Assembly: GCF_900111005.1 (NCBI RefSeq)
Contig: NZ_FOFV01000003.1
Location: forward strand, 521,973 to 585,972
Length of the DNA: 64,000 nucleotides
Reading direction: 5' to 3'
DNA from: Lentzea albida
GTDB lineage: Bacteria; Actinomycetota; Actinomycetes; Mycobacteriales; Pseudonocardiaceae
Made by a program: the position numbers and the translations under genes. Below the pieces are notes generated by a model that saw nothing but the letters and a program-made list of their open reading frames with translations, was not told the origin of the DNA and did no database searches. The first letter of the stretch is position 1; every line of letters begins with the position of its first letter. Below, one piece after another: positions 33,906 through 42,754 of this stretch.

Positions 33906-34703
33906 TCAGGACGGGACGGTCTCGCTGAGGGACTCCCTCTCCGCCGCGGCCCACTTCTCGACGTCGATCGAGGGCTTGCCGACGTTCAGCAGACGGGCCA
34001 CCTTGGACCGCAGCGCCACGAAGGCCTCGTCGGTCCGCGTGGTCACCTGGTCGCGCTCGGCGGGCAGCGGGACGTCGAGGTCCGCCACCAGCCGCGCGGG
34101 CGAGTTGGAGAGCACCAGGATGCGGTCGCCCAGGTACACCGACTCGTCGATGTCGTGCGTGACGACGAGGACCGTCGTGTCGTGCTCACGGCGCACGCGC
34201 AGCAACAGGTCCTCCAGCTCGAAACGGGTCTGCGCGTCCACCGAGGCGAACGGCTCGTCCATCAACAACAACGCGGGCCGGTACGCCAGAGCGCGCGCGA
34301 TCGCCACACGCTGTTGCATACCACCGGAAAGCTGCCACGGGCGCTTCTTGGCGGCCTTCCCGAGGCCCACCCACTCCAGGGCCTCCGCGGCGCGGGCACG
34401 GCGCTCGGCACGCGGCAGGGACCTCAGCGGGAACTCGACGTTGCCCTGCACGGTGAGCCAGGGGAACAGCGAGCGCTGGTAGTCCTGGAACACCACCGCG
34501 AGGTGGGAGCCCTTCAGGGACACGTCACCGCGGGAGGGCGTGATGAGCCCCGAGATCGTGCGCAGCAGTGTGGACTTGCCGCATCCGGACGGTCCGACCA
34601 CGCACACCAGCTCGCCGGCGCGGACGGTGAAGGTGAGGCCGCCGATGGCCTCGTAGTCCCCATAGGTGTGGCCCAGGTCGGCCACCTCAAGCATGTTGCT
34701 CAT
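33906..34703 (-). CDS. ABC transporter ATP-binding protein, SsuB/TauB type
   Basis: 265 aa ATPase of the nitrate/sulfonate/taurine importer class. Walker A is GPSGCGKST, the Q-loop is VVFQDYQRSLFPWLTV, the signature is LSGGMQQRVAIARAL, Walker B is LLLMDEPFASVD and the H-loop is VVTHDIDESVYL. The ATG start overlaps the permease gene by 17 bases and follows GAGGAGCAGGG. It is last in the perm-perm-ATPase operon. Confidence 0.9.
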   Translation of the reverse strand: MSNMLEVADLGHTYGDYEAIGGLTFTVRAGELVCVVGPSGCGKSTLLRTISGLITPSRGDVSLKGSHLAVVFQDYQRSLFPWLTVQGNVEFPLRSLPRAERRARAAEALEWVGLGKAAKKRPWQLSGGMQQRVAIARALAYRPALLLMDEPFASVDAQTRFELEDLLLRVRREHDTTVLVVTHDIDESVYLGDRILVLSNSPARLVADLDVPLPAERDQVTTRTDEAFVALRSKVARLLNVGKPSIDVEKWAAAERESLSETVPS

Positions 34704-35454
34704 CCCTGCTCCTCGGTTGCCACGCCAAAGCCCTGCGTTCCACCGCCAGAAGAGCGGTGTTCAGTCCGTAGCCGAGCACGCCCAACAGGACGATGCCCGC
34801 CCACATGCGCGTGTAGTCGAACTCGCGCTGTGCCGTCATGAGTTGCGAACCGATGCCGTTGTCCGTGCCCACGAGCTCGGAGATGACCATCAGCACCAGG
34901 GAGAGCGACAGCGACACCCGCAGCCCGGCGAAGATCTTCGGCGAGGCCGCGGGCAGCACCACTCCCAGGACCCACTGGTGACGCGGGATCCGGAAGACCG
35001 CGGAAGTGTCCACTTTGGTCACGTCGACGGAACGGGCGCCGTCGACGGTGTTGAGCAGCACCGGCCAGATCACGCCGAAGACGATCGTCGCGAGCTGCAT
35101 CGAGGTGCCCGCCTTGAACAGCAGGAGGAACACCGGCACCAGGGCGGGCGGCGGGATCGACCGCAGGAACACGAGCAGCGGTCCCGCGTACTCCATGGCC
35201 CGGTCGGAGCGGCCCAGCAGCAGGCCGAGCGCGATGCCGATCACGGATGCGATCGCCCAGCCCGACAGCAGCCGGCCGATCGACGGCAGGACGTGCTCGG
35301 TGACGTTCTCCGGCTCGAGGACCCACCACTCCCAGGCCGCCTCGACGATCTCGGACGGCGGGGGGAAGAACGGGTCGTCGGCCGCCACGCCGAGCACCTG
35401 CCACACGATGATCAGACCGGCGAACACGGACCACCGTTGAAGGAACTTGTTCAC
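34687..35454 (-). CDS. ABC transporter permease, SsuC/TauC type (second permease)
   Basis: 255 aa with six hydrophobic segments and the binding-protein-dependent transport EAA-like loop (FRIPRHQWVLGVVLPAASPK) that contacts the ATPase. SsuC-type features are FFPPPSEIVEA and FLRSIPPPALVPVFLLLF. The GTG start (35452-35454) overlaps the stop of the preceding permease gene (GTGA). Two non-identical permeases suggest a heterodimeric channel, whereas most SsuC/TauC systems use a homodimer. Confidence 0.9.
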   Translation of the reverse strand: MNKFLQRWSVFAGLIIVWQVLGVAADDPFFPPPSEIVEAAWEWWVLEPENVTEHVLPSIGRLLSGWAIASVIGIALGLLLGRSDRAMEYAGPLLVFLRSIPPPALVPVFLLLFKAGTSMQLATIVFGVIWPVLLNTVDGARSVDVTKVDTSAVFRIPRHQWVLGVVLPAASPKIFAGLRVSLSLSLVLMVISELVGTDNGIGSQLMTAQREFDYTRMWAGIVLLGVLGYGLNTALLAVERRALAWQPRSRDEQHA

Positions 35455-36194
35455 CAGGCCACCCAACGCCGGCGGATCCGCTCGAGACCGTTGTTCAGCA
35501 GGACGCCGATCGCGCCCGCGACCACGGTGCCGACGAGCACCTGGTCCATCCGGCCGGGCCCGCTGCGGGCCTCCATGATGAAGTAGCCGAGGCCGATCTC
35601 ACTGCCGGCCATGAGCTCCACGCTGACCATCACGATCAACGCCGTGGTGGCCGCGAGACGGATTCCGGTGAGGACGAACGGCAACGCGCTCGGCAACGCC
35701 ACGCGGAACAGCACGCCGACGCGTCCGGTCCCGAAGACCCGGGACGTCTCGACGAGCAGCGGGTCCAGTTCGTCGAGCGCGTAAATGGTGTTGAAGAGGA
35801 TCGGCCACAGTGCCGCGTAGACCGCGAGCGTGATCTTCGTTTCCGGGCCGAAGCCCAGCATCACGAGCGCCAGCGGAATCAGTGCCACAGAAGGGATCGG
35901 GCGCAGGAACTCGATCACCGCGCGGGTCGCGTGGCGCACGGCCGGGACGCTGCCCAGCACGAGTCCACTCGGCACCGCGATGGCGATCGCGATCCCGATG
36001 GCGATCAGCACGGCCAAAACCGTTGCCACGACATGACTGATGAATTCGGAGGAGGTCAACTGCGTCACGAGCTCGCCGAACACGAGAGAAGGTGGCGGGA
36101 GCGCGTCTGCAGGGAGGAGGGGAGAGCGTCCTAAGAGCTCCCAGAGCGCGAGGAATCCGGCAATGCCGATGAGTCCCCGTGTGAACGCACGCAC
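35451..36194 (-). CDS. ABC transporter permease, SsuC/TauC type (first permease)
   Basis: 247 aa, six hydrophobic segments. Features of the family are LPPPSLVFGELV near the N-terminus, EFLRPIPSVALIPLALVMLG, and the EAA-like loop TGRVGVLFRVALPSALPFVL. It is the first gene of the operon, with a GTG start (36192-36194). The promoter must lie in the 80 bases before the downstream end of the nSTAND gene or further upstream. It is clearly related to the second permease but not identical. Confidence 0.9.
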   Translation of the reverse strand: MRAFTRGLIGIAGFLALWELLGRSPLLPADALPPPSLVFGELVTQLTSSEFISHVVATVLAVLIAIGIAIAIAVPSGLVLGSVPAVRHATRAVIEFLRPIPSVALIPLALVMLGFGPETKITLAVYAALWPILFNTIYALDELDPLLVETSRVFGTGRVGVLFRVALPSALPFVLTGIRLAATTALIVMVSVELMAGSEIGLGYFIMEARSGPGRMDQVLVGTVVAGAIGVLLNNGLERIRRRWVAW

Positions 36195-36274
36195 TCGGTC
36201 ACCCTAGAGAGTGGATCTCCAGTTCACAATGCGTGCTTGCTCAACTCCGGCTTGTTCCCACGCATCGCGTCGGT

Positions 36275-39007
36275 TCAGCAGACCTGCACGCGCTCCACTT
36301 CGCCGAAACTCTTCACCCATTCGGAGTCCGTGAGCCGCGCGCCGTCTTTTTCGCACATCCGCTTGATGATCCGGCCGGTGTCGAGGTCGTACGGCAGCAG
36401 TTCGGGATCCTGGCCCCCGCTGCGCACGAGGAAGTCCCGGTTCTGCGGCCGGTACACCGCGCGCGTCGAGGCGCCGTGCCCGACGACGTACGCGAGCCGG
36501 TCCGCCGGACGGTCGTTCGTGTAGAGCTGCTGCACCTCGAACACGTTGTCGCGCACCACGGCCACGCGGCCGTCGTCGGAGAACGTGACCCGCGCCCCGG
36601 CGCGCAACGCCGTGTCGAGCCGTGCGCGCAGCACGGGCGACTCGCTCGGCACGCGCTGCCACACCTCGACGACCGACTCCGGTGAGGAGTGCTCGAGGGC
36701 GAGCCAGCGCCCGTCCCCGCTGTAGGTGATGCCGCGGACGTAGACGTGCTGGGACAACGGCGGCGCGGCGGGCTCGACGGTGCCGCCGATGCTCCAGAAC
36801 TCGACGGTCGTGGTACCGGCGGCCTTGTCCCAGCTACCGGTGGCGAGCTCGCGGCCGTCCTGGCTCAGCGCGACGGTCTCGGGGGCGCGCACCGGCATCG
36901 GCAGTTTCCGCGGCATGCGCGGATCGCTCAGGTCGTAGAGCTCCGCGTGCTCGGACTCGTCCGGCGTCGGCAGCCCGACGTCGACCGCGTCGCCGACCTT
37001 GCCGACGAGCCGCGACCCGTCCGCGCTGAGGTCGAGCGTGCGGAACCTGGCCGGCAGCGCCGTGAGGTACGTGATGTCGTTCGCGTCGTTGACGGCCCAC
37101 AGGTGCTCTTGGCCGTTGTTGTCCTTCGTGATCGCACGGCGTTCGGCGAGCTTCACGACCCGGTGGCGGTCGGCGAACCTCTTGCCCGGCTCCGCCCTGT
37201 CCTCGTCGAGGCCCCACATCCGGTCGGTGCCGTCCTGGTCGGTGACCGCCGCCATCTCCCCGCGCGGGGCGACGACCACGTCCGCGTCGTCCGCGGGCGT
37301 GCCGGTGAACGGGATGCCGCGCGTGACCGCGCTCGAGAGCCGCAGGATCTTCTCGGCCTCGGCCGACGGGCTGACCTCGTAGCCGACCAGCGCGTACTTG
37401 TCCGCGTACGGACGCCGTTGCTCCAGCAGGGACTCGGACTGCGACAGCGCCTTGCCGCCGAGCTCCCGGTCGTGCAGCTCGGTGATCTTGCGTTCGTTCG
37501 AGAGCGCGTAGACGACCGTGCCGGGCACCAGCGCGATCAGCACGGCCACGACCGCGATCAACGCCGTCGAGCGGCGGGTCTCGCGCTTGGCGCTGATGTC
37601 GACGAACCGGCGTTCCTGGACCGTCAGGAAGTCGCCGAGCTCCTTGGCCCGGCGCAGCCGCACGCCCCGGTAGAGCGCCAGCGGGTCGCGGTCGCTCGCC
37701 TCCCACAGCTCGATCGCGGTGACGAGCTGCTGGTGCGTCCTGAGGGTGTCGCGTTCCTCGTCGATCCACGCGGCGAGCCTCGGCCAGCGCAGCGCGGCGT
37801 CGTGGGAGAGCTCTGCGCCGTCCTCGGTGAGCGTGACCAGCCTGGCCTTCACGACGAGGTCGAGCAGGTGCGCGTCCACGTCGGTCCTGCGGGTGCGGCG
37901 CTGCACGATCCCGTTGCGGGGCAAGGAGACGAGCCTCAGCAGGAACTGCCGGACCGCTCGCCGGTCGGCCTCGCCGAGCTCGGCGTAGAAGGCCTCCGCG
38001 CCCTGCGCGACGACGTGCTCGATGCCGCCGGTCTCCTCGAAGCCCGCGAGCGACAGCGTCATGCCGCGCTTGCGCCGCCACGTCTCGACCAGCACCTGCT
38101 GCACGAGCGGCAGCGCGTGCCGGTTCGCCGCGTCGGCGACCAGGCGCGCGATCACCGCGGTCTCGACGGTGGCCCCGATCTTCGCGGCGGGTTCGCTGAT
38201 CGCGCGGCGCAGCTGGTCCGCGCTCATCGGTTCGACGGTGATCTCGGTGGCGTCGACGCCCGCGGCCCGCCAGCGCGCGTGGTGGTCGGCCCGGACGGAC
38301 AGCACGACGTGGGGGCAGCGGGTGACGGCGGTGAGGAAGTCGTCCGCGTCCAGGGCCTTCTCGGCGTCGTCGACGAGCAGCACGAGGCCGGGGCGGTGCT
38401 GGCGGATCCGCAGCCGGAGGTGGTCGGGATCGCCGCGGAACTCCTCGGCCAACTGGTCGGCGGTCGTGCCCTCGAAGACACCGGCGAGGGCCTCGGCCAG
38501 GTCCCGCACCGGGTCGTGGCCCGGTGTGACGACCACGGCGTCGTCCAGGACGGGCTGCAGGCCGGCGCGCAGCAGCGACGTGCGGCCCGATCCGGAGGCG
38601 CCGACGACGACGGTGACGGGCGTGGCCCGGACCGACTCGACGATCTCGTCAACGAGGGACTCACGCCCGAAGAAGTGCTTCGCGTCGTGTTCGGTGAACG
38701 GCGCGTTGCCGGGGTACGGCGCGTTCGGCTGTGATGGCTGCGCGTGCTCGACGGCGAGCTCCCGCCAGCGCTTGGTCCACGGCGCGGGATCGGCCTCGCA
38801 GGCCCGCACGAACGCGAGCGTCAGCGCGAGCGAGGGCAGCTTGCGCCCGCCGGCCGCGTCGGACAACGCGGTCGGCGAGTAGTTCGCTCGCCGGGCCAGC
38901 TCGCGGTAGCTCGGTTTGCCCGCCTGGTCCCGCAGTCTGCGCAGGTCACCGGCGAACCGCAGCAACGCGGTGTCCTCCGGACCCAGCGGACGTTCCCCTC
39001 TTGGCAT
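36275..39007 (-). CDS. HTH-nSTAND-type ATPase-like protein with propeller region, degenerate nucleotide site
   Basis: 910 aa. An N-terminal XRE-like helix-turn-helix (about 33-60, SYRELARRANYSPTALS) is followed by a Novel-STAND NTPase domain beginning FFGRESLVDEIV. Walker A reads GASGSGRT (136-143), with Arg142 in place of the essential Lys. Walker B reads LLVDDAEKALD instead of VVVDQFEELFT. One transmembrane helix lies at about 470-490 (STALIAVVAVLIALVPGTVV). A C-terminal WD40-like/beta-propeller region follows (SADGSRLV and SGDGRWLAL blades). Probably a signalling or defence STAND protein that no longer hydrolyses ATP. The intact paralogue is adjacent upstream on the same strand, 115 bases away. 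Confidence 0.8.
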   Translation of the reverse strand: MPRGERPLGPEDTALLRFAGDLRRLRDQAGKPSYRELARRANYSPTALSDAAGGRKLPSLALTLAFVRACEADPAPWTKRWRELAVEHAQPSQPNAPYPGNAPFTEHDAKHFFGRESLVDEIVESVRATPVTVVVGASGSGRTSLLRAGLQPVLDDAVVVTPGHDPVRDLAEALAGVFEGTTADQLAEEFRGDPDHLRLRIRQHRPGLVLLVDDAEKALDADDFLTAVTRCPHVVLSVRADHHARWRAAGVDATEITVEPMSADQLRRAISEPAAKIGATVETAVIARLVADAANRHALPLVQQVLVETWRRKRGMTLSLAGFEETGGIEHVVAQGAEAFYAELGEADRRAVRQFLLRLVSLPRNGIVQRRTRRTDVDAHLLDLVVKARLVTLTEDGAELSHDAALRWPRLAAWIDEERDTLRTHQQLVTAIELWEASDRDPLALYRGVRLRRAKELGDFLTVQERRFVDISAKRETRRSTALIAVVAVLIALVPGTVVYALSNERKITELHDRELGGKALSQSESLLEQRRPYADKYALVGYEVSPSAEAEKILRLSSAVTRGIPFTGTPADDADVVVAPRGEMAAVTDQDGTDRMWGLDEDRAEPGKRFADRHRVVKLAERRAITKDNNGQEHLWAVNDANDITYLTALPARFRTLDLSADGSRLVGKVGDAVDVGLPTPDESEHAELYDLSDPRMPRKLPMPVRAPETVALSQDGRELATGSWDKAAGTTTVEFWSIGGTVEPAAPPLSQHVYVRGITYSGDGRWLALEHSSPESVVEVWQRVPSESPVLRARLDTALRAGARVTFSDDGRVAVVRDNVFEVQQLYTNDRPADRLAYVVGHGASTRAVYRPQNRDFLVRSGGQDPELLPYDLDTGRIIKRMCEKDGARLTDSEWVKSFGEVERVQVC

Positions 39008-39122
39008 GCCGCCTCCCGGCCGGATTGTCCACCAGAGGTTCGCGCTCCGTCTAACGGGCCGCTAACCATCCACCATCATCCCGTGCGCTTCGTGATCGTT
39101 TCACCTCTCGCACGCTGCGACT

Positions 39123-41837
39123 TCAGTCACGACACGGTGGGGTGAAGTCGAGACCGGCGAAGTACTGGTCCCACTCCTCGCGGCTCATCCGCGGGATGGC
39201 CTGCTCGCAGATCCGGACGGCGGGCTCGCGCGGATCGGCGTTCCACAGCCGCACCGCCCGGTCCGCACCGCCCGTGACGACGTCACCGCTCTGGGGCGTC
39301 AGGCCGACCGCGGTGACCGGTCCGGCGTGGCCGCGCAGCAGCGCCTGCTCCACCGGTTCACCGTCGCCGAGCCGCCAGAGCCGCACCAGGCCGTCGTCAG
39401 TCGCGACGGCCAGCCGCCCGGCGCCGAGCCGGGCCGCCGTCACCTCGCCCCCGCCGGACGGGATCTCGGCGCGCAGGACGGGGTCGCGCGGATCGGTGGT
39501 GTCCCAGACGTGGACGGCCGTGCCCGCGGTGGTCAGGAGCGCGCCGTCGCCGGTGAACTGCGCCCCGCCGGCGAACTCCCTGGTCAGCGACAGGAGCTTG
39601 ACGTCACGCGGGTCGGTCACGTCGGCCAGGTGCACGGCGTGGCCCGTGGTGACGGCGGCGAGGACCCCGCCGTCCTGGCGGAACGACAGGCCCGCGAGCG
39701 GTCCCAGGCCGAGCTGGGCCGTGGTCAGCAGCCGCGGGCGGTCGAGGCGCAGGTCCGTCCAGAAGCTCAGCGCGCCGTCCGCGTCGGTGGTGACGAGGGT
39801 GCCGCCCTGCCAGGCGATCGCGGCCGCGCGCACGGGGAGCACGGCGAGTTCGCGGGGTTTGCCGAGGGAGACGTCGACGACGTGCACGGTGCCGTCGTCG
39901 CTCGCGGACGCCATGAGGCCGCCGGTCGAGTCCATCGCGAGCGCCGTGACCGCGCCGGAGTGGCGGGTGGCGTCGTGGGAGGTGCGCGGGGACGGCAGGT
40001 CGTCCAGCGAGGTGAGCACGACGGTGCCGTCGCGGTGCCCGGTCGCAACTCGTTGCTGGGTCGGGCCGACCACGAGCGCGGTGACCTCGGACTGGGCCTC
40101 GCGCAGCACCTGCGACGGCACGTCCTCCTGCCGCAGCCCGTTGCGCGCCTGGGGCAGCGGCACGAGCCGGTAGGCGGCCAGCGCGATCTGCTGGGCCAGG
40201 GCGGGGTTCGTGGAGCGCAGTGCGGCGGCCTCGCCCACGGCCCTCAGGACGGCGGCGTTGGCGCGTTGCTCGTCGGCGGTCCTGGTGGCCTGCAGGGCGA
40301 AGGCGGTCGAACTGGCGGCGACGACCACGAGCGCGGCGAGGACGGCGAGCAGCTGGCGTTGGCGGCGGGTGCGTCTTCGGGCGCTGACCGAGACCTCCTC
40401 CTCCGCGGCCCGGCTGGCGGCGAGGAAGGCGCGTTCCTTCGCGTTCAGGGACAGTCCATCCGGGACGTTCGCCAGCCGGCGTCCGCGGAACAGCACGCCG
40501 GGGTCCCGGTCGAGCGACTCCCAGGTCCGCGTGGCGTCGGTGAGATCGCGCTGCGCCTTGATGTTCTCGCGTTCGTCCTCGACCCAGCGCTGGAGCGCGG
40601 GCCAGCCGCGGATCAGCGCCTCGTGCGCGAGTTCCACGCCGTCGCGGTCGATCACGACGAGCCGTGCCGCCGCCAGCGCGCCCAGCACCTCGTCGTCGGC
40701 CTCGAGCTCGGCCTGGGGCGCACGCCGTTTCGTGTCCTCGGCGGTGACGAGCCGCAGCAGGATCCGCCTGGCCTGCTCCTGCCCCCGCGGCGACAGGGCG
40801 TCGAAGACCTCCTGCGCGGTGCGGGCGACGGCGTGCTCGAGGCCGCCGACCTCCTCGTAACCGCTGAGCGTCAACGTCATGCCGCGCCGGTGCTGCCAGG
40901 TCTGCGCGAGCGCGTGCGACAACAACGGCAGCACGGCCGCCTGCCCGACCGCGTCGGCCATGAGCCTCGCCAGCAACGCCGTCTCGACCTTGGCGCCCAC
41001 GACCGCGGCGGGTTCGGTGATCGCGAGCCGCAGCTCGTCCGGCGTCATGGGACCGAGCAGGACCTGCGCACCCGCGAGTGCCTCGACCAGGTCGGGGTGT
41101 TGCGCGCAGTGGCCGTAGTAGTCGGCGCGGACGCCGATGACGACCTTCTCGCAGCCGAGGAGCGCCGTGACGAGCCACCGGCGGAGCTCTTCGTTGCGGC
41201 ACAACGTGAACAGCTCCTCGAACTGGTCCACGACCACGAGGTGCCCGTGCACCGCTCCCAGGCGCGACGGGTCCTTCAGCTCGTCGGCGAGCGCGACCGC
41301 GTCCCCTCCGGTGAGCCGGGCGAGCGCGACAGCGCACTCCTCCACCGGGTTCGCACCGGGCGTGAACAACAGGACCGGCCCGCGCGTGCGGGCGATGAGC
41401 CCGGCCCGCAGCAACGACGACTTCCCCACACCGGACGGTCCGAACAGGCCGGTGAGGCGGTTCCCGGTGCCCAGCAACTCGGCCGTCACGCGTTCGCGCC
41501 CGAAGAACCTCGGCGCGTCACCGGGCTGGAACATCGCGAGCCCCACGTACGGACTGTCGTTCGTCCCAGGGGGTTCCGACTCGGCCACGGCCCGCCACCG
41601 CCGCGCCCACTCCTCCGGATCACCGTCGCAGGCCTTCGCGTACGCCTTGGTCACCGCGAGGCTCGGCAGCTTCCGCCCGCCCGCCGCCTCCGACAACGCC
41701 GCGGCCGAGTAGTGCGCCCGCCGGCTCAGCTCCCGGTAGGTCGGGCTGCCCGCGCGCTCCCGCAGCCGGCGCAGATCCGCCGCGAACCGCAGCAGACCGC
41801 TCTCGCCCTCGTCGAGAGGGCGTTCCCGTCTCGGCAT
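39123..41837 (-). CDS. HTH-nSTAND NTPase with WD40 repeats (intact nucleotide site)
   Basis: 904 aa. Same layout as its neighbour: XRE-like HTH (about 33-60, TYRELSRRAHYSAAALS), nSTAND NTPase starting FFGRERVTAELL with Walker A GPSGVGKS (Lys139) and Walker B VVVDQFEELF (Asp204), a transmembrane helix at about 515-535 (LLAVLAALVVVAASSTAFAL), then WD40 repeats (ASASDDGTVHVVDV, VTGGADRAVRLWN). STAND proteins act as signal-triggered switches; in bacteria many take part in conflict or development. The ATG at 41837 (MPRRERPL) matches the paralogue start; a longer frame is unlikely. Translation of both copies may follow one promoter region at 41838-42019. Confidence 0.85.
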   Translation of the reverse strand: MPRRERPLDEGESGLLRFAADLRRLRERAGSPTYRELSRRAHYSAAALSEAAGGRKLPSLAVTKAYAKACDGDPEEWARRWRAVAESEPPGTNDSPYVGLAMFQPGDAPRFFGRERVTAELLGTGNRLTGLFGPSGVGKSSLLRAGLIARTRGPVLLFTPGANPVEECAVALARLTGGDAVALADELKDPSRLGAVHGHLVVVDQFEELFTLCRNEELRRWLVTALLGCEKVVIGVRADYYGHCAQHPDLVEALAGAQVLLGPMTPDELRLAITEPAAVVGAKVETALLARLMADAVGQAAVLPLLSHALAQTWQHRRGMTLTLSGYEEVGGLEHAVARTAQEVFDALSPRGQEQARRILLRLVTAEDTKRRAPQAELEADDEVLGALAAARLVVIDRDGVELAHEALIRGWPALQRWVEDERENIKAQRDLTDATRTWESLDRDPGVLFRGRRLANVPDGLSLNAKERAFLAASRAAEEEVSVSARRRTRRQRQLLAVLAALVVVAASSTAFALQATRTADEQRANAAVLRAVGEAAALRSTNPALAQQIALAAYRLVPLPQARNGLRQEDVPSQVLREAQSEVTALVVGPTQQRVATGHRDGTVVLTSLDDLPSPRTSHDATRHSGAVTALAMDSTGGLMASASDDGTVHVVDVSLGKPRELAVLPVRAAAIAWQGGTLVTTDADGALSFWTDLRLDRPRLLTTAQLGLGPLAGLSFRQDGGVLAAVTTGHAVHLADVTDPRDVKLLSLTREFAGGAQFTGDGALLTTAGTAVHVWDTTDPRDPVLRAEIPSGGGEVTAARLGAGRLAVATDDGLVRLWRLGDGEPVEQALLRGHAGPVTAVGLTPQSGDVVTGGADRAVRLWNADPREPAVRICEQAIPRMSREEWDQYFAGLDFTPPCRD

Positions 41838-41969
41838 CCCGTCATTGTTCAGAGAACTTTGTTCAGCGGCCAACACATGACCGTGAACAACCCGTTCGCC
41901 CTAACGTCGGTGCAGACGCACCTTCACGGGGAAGACCCGGTGCTCGCGCCCCGAACCGGCGCCGGAGTG

Positions 41970-42003
41970 GCCGTGGGTGGCGACACGCGACGCCACCCAC
42001 GGC
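41970..42003 (-). terminator. hairpin terminator after rluB
   Basis: GCCGTGGGTGGCG (41970-41982) pairs exactly with 41991-42003 around an 8-base loop, 17 bases past the rluB stop. It ends the large housekeeping operon and insulates it from the nSTAND genes. Confidence 0.75.
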
Positions 42004-42019
42004 TCACGCACTCCGGGTC

Positions 42020-42754
42020 CTACAAACCGACGAGCTTGTACAGCCCGCCGACCTCCTGGCGGTTCAGCACCCGCATCGAACCGGGGCGCTGGTTGCCGAG
42101 CGAGACCTCGCCGATCGCGACGCGCACCAGCGACTGCACCGGGTACCCGGCGGTCTCCAGCAGGCGGCGGACGATGTGCTTGCGGCCCTCGTGCAGCACG
42201 ACCTCGACCAGGGCCTTGCCCGGCACCGCGCTGATGAGCTTGAAGGAGTCGACCTTGACCGGCCCGTCCTCCAGCTCGATGCCCGCCTTGAGCTTCTTGC
42301 CGAGACCCTTCTCGACCGGGCCGGGGACCTCGGCGAGGTAGGTCTTCTTGACGTTGTAGCTCGGGTGCATCAGGCGATGCGCGAGCTCACCGTCGTTCGT
42401 GAGCAGCAGCAGGCCCTCGGTCTCGGCGTCGAGGCGCCCGACGTGGAACAGCCGCTCCTTGCGGTTGCGCACCAGGTCGCCCACGCACGGGCGGCCCAGG
42501 TCGTCCTCCATCGTGGAGAGCATCCCGTACGGCTTGTTCAGCGCGAGCGTGACGACGTCCTCGCGGATCTGCACCCGCACGCCGTCGACGTGCACGACCG
42601 CCGTCTCGGGGTCGATCCGGCGACCCTGCTCGCGCACGACCTGGCCGTCGACCTGCACCCGCCCCTGCTCGATCAGCTCTTCGGAAGCGCGGCGCGAGGC
42701 GATCCCCGCCTGCGCGAGCACCTTCTGCAGGCGCACGCCCTCGTTCTCAGACAT
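42020..42754 (-). CDS. rluB: 23S rRNA pseudouridine synthase RluB family
   Basis: 244 aa. An N-terminal S4 RNA-binding domain (RLQKVLAQAGIASRRASEEL) precedes the RsuA/RluB/E/F catalytic domain with FHVGRLDAETEGLLLLTNDG, which holds the catalytic Asp. VVLHEGRKHIVRRLLETAGY also fits. It isomerises a uridine of 23S rRNA. The ATG (42752-42754) overlaps scpB by 8 bases. The order scpA-scpB-rluB is conserved in actinobacteria and firmicutes. It is the last gene of the block here; cmk and der, which follow in mycobacteria, are absent. Confidence 0.92.
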   Translation of the reverse strand: MSENEGVRLQKVLAQAGIASRRASEELIEQGRVQVDGQVVREQGRRIDPETAVVHVDGVRVQIREDVVTLALNKPYGMLSTMEDDLGRPCVGDLVRNRKERLFHVGRLDAETEGLLLLTNDGELAHRLMHPSYNVKKTYLAEVPGPVEKGLGKKLKAGIELEDGPVKVDSFKLISAVPGKALVEVVLHEGRKHIVRRLLETAGYPVQSLVRVAIGEVSLGNQRPGSMRVLNRQEVGGLYKLVGL

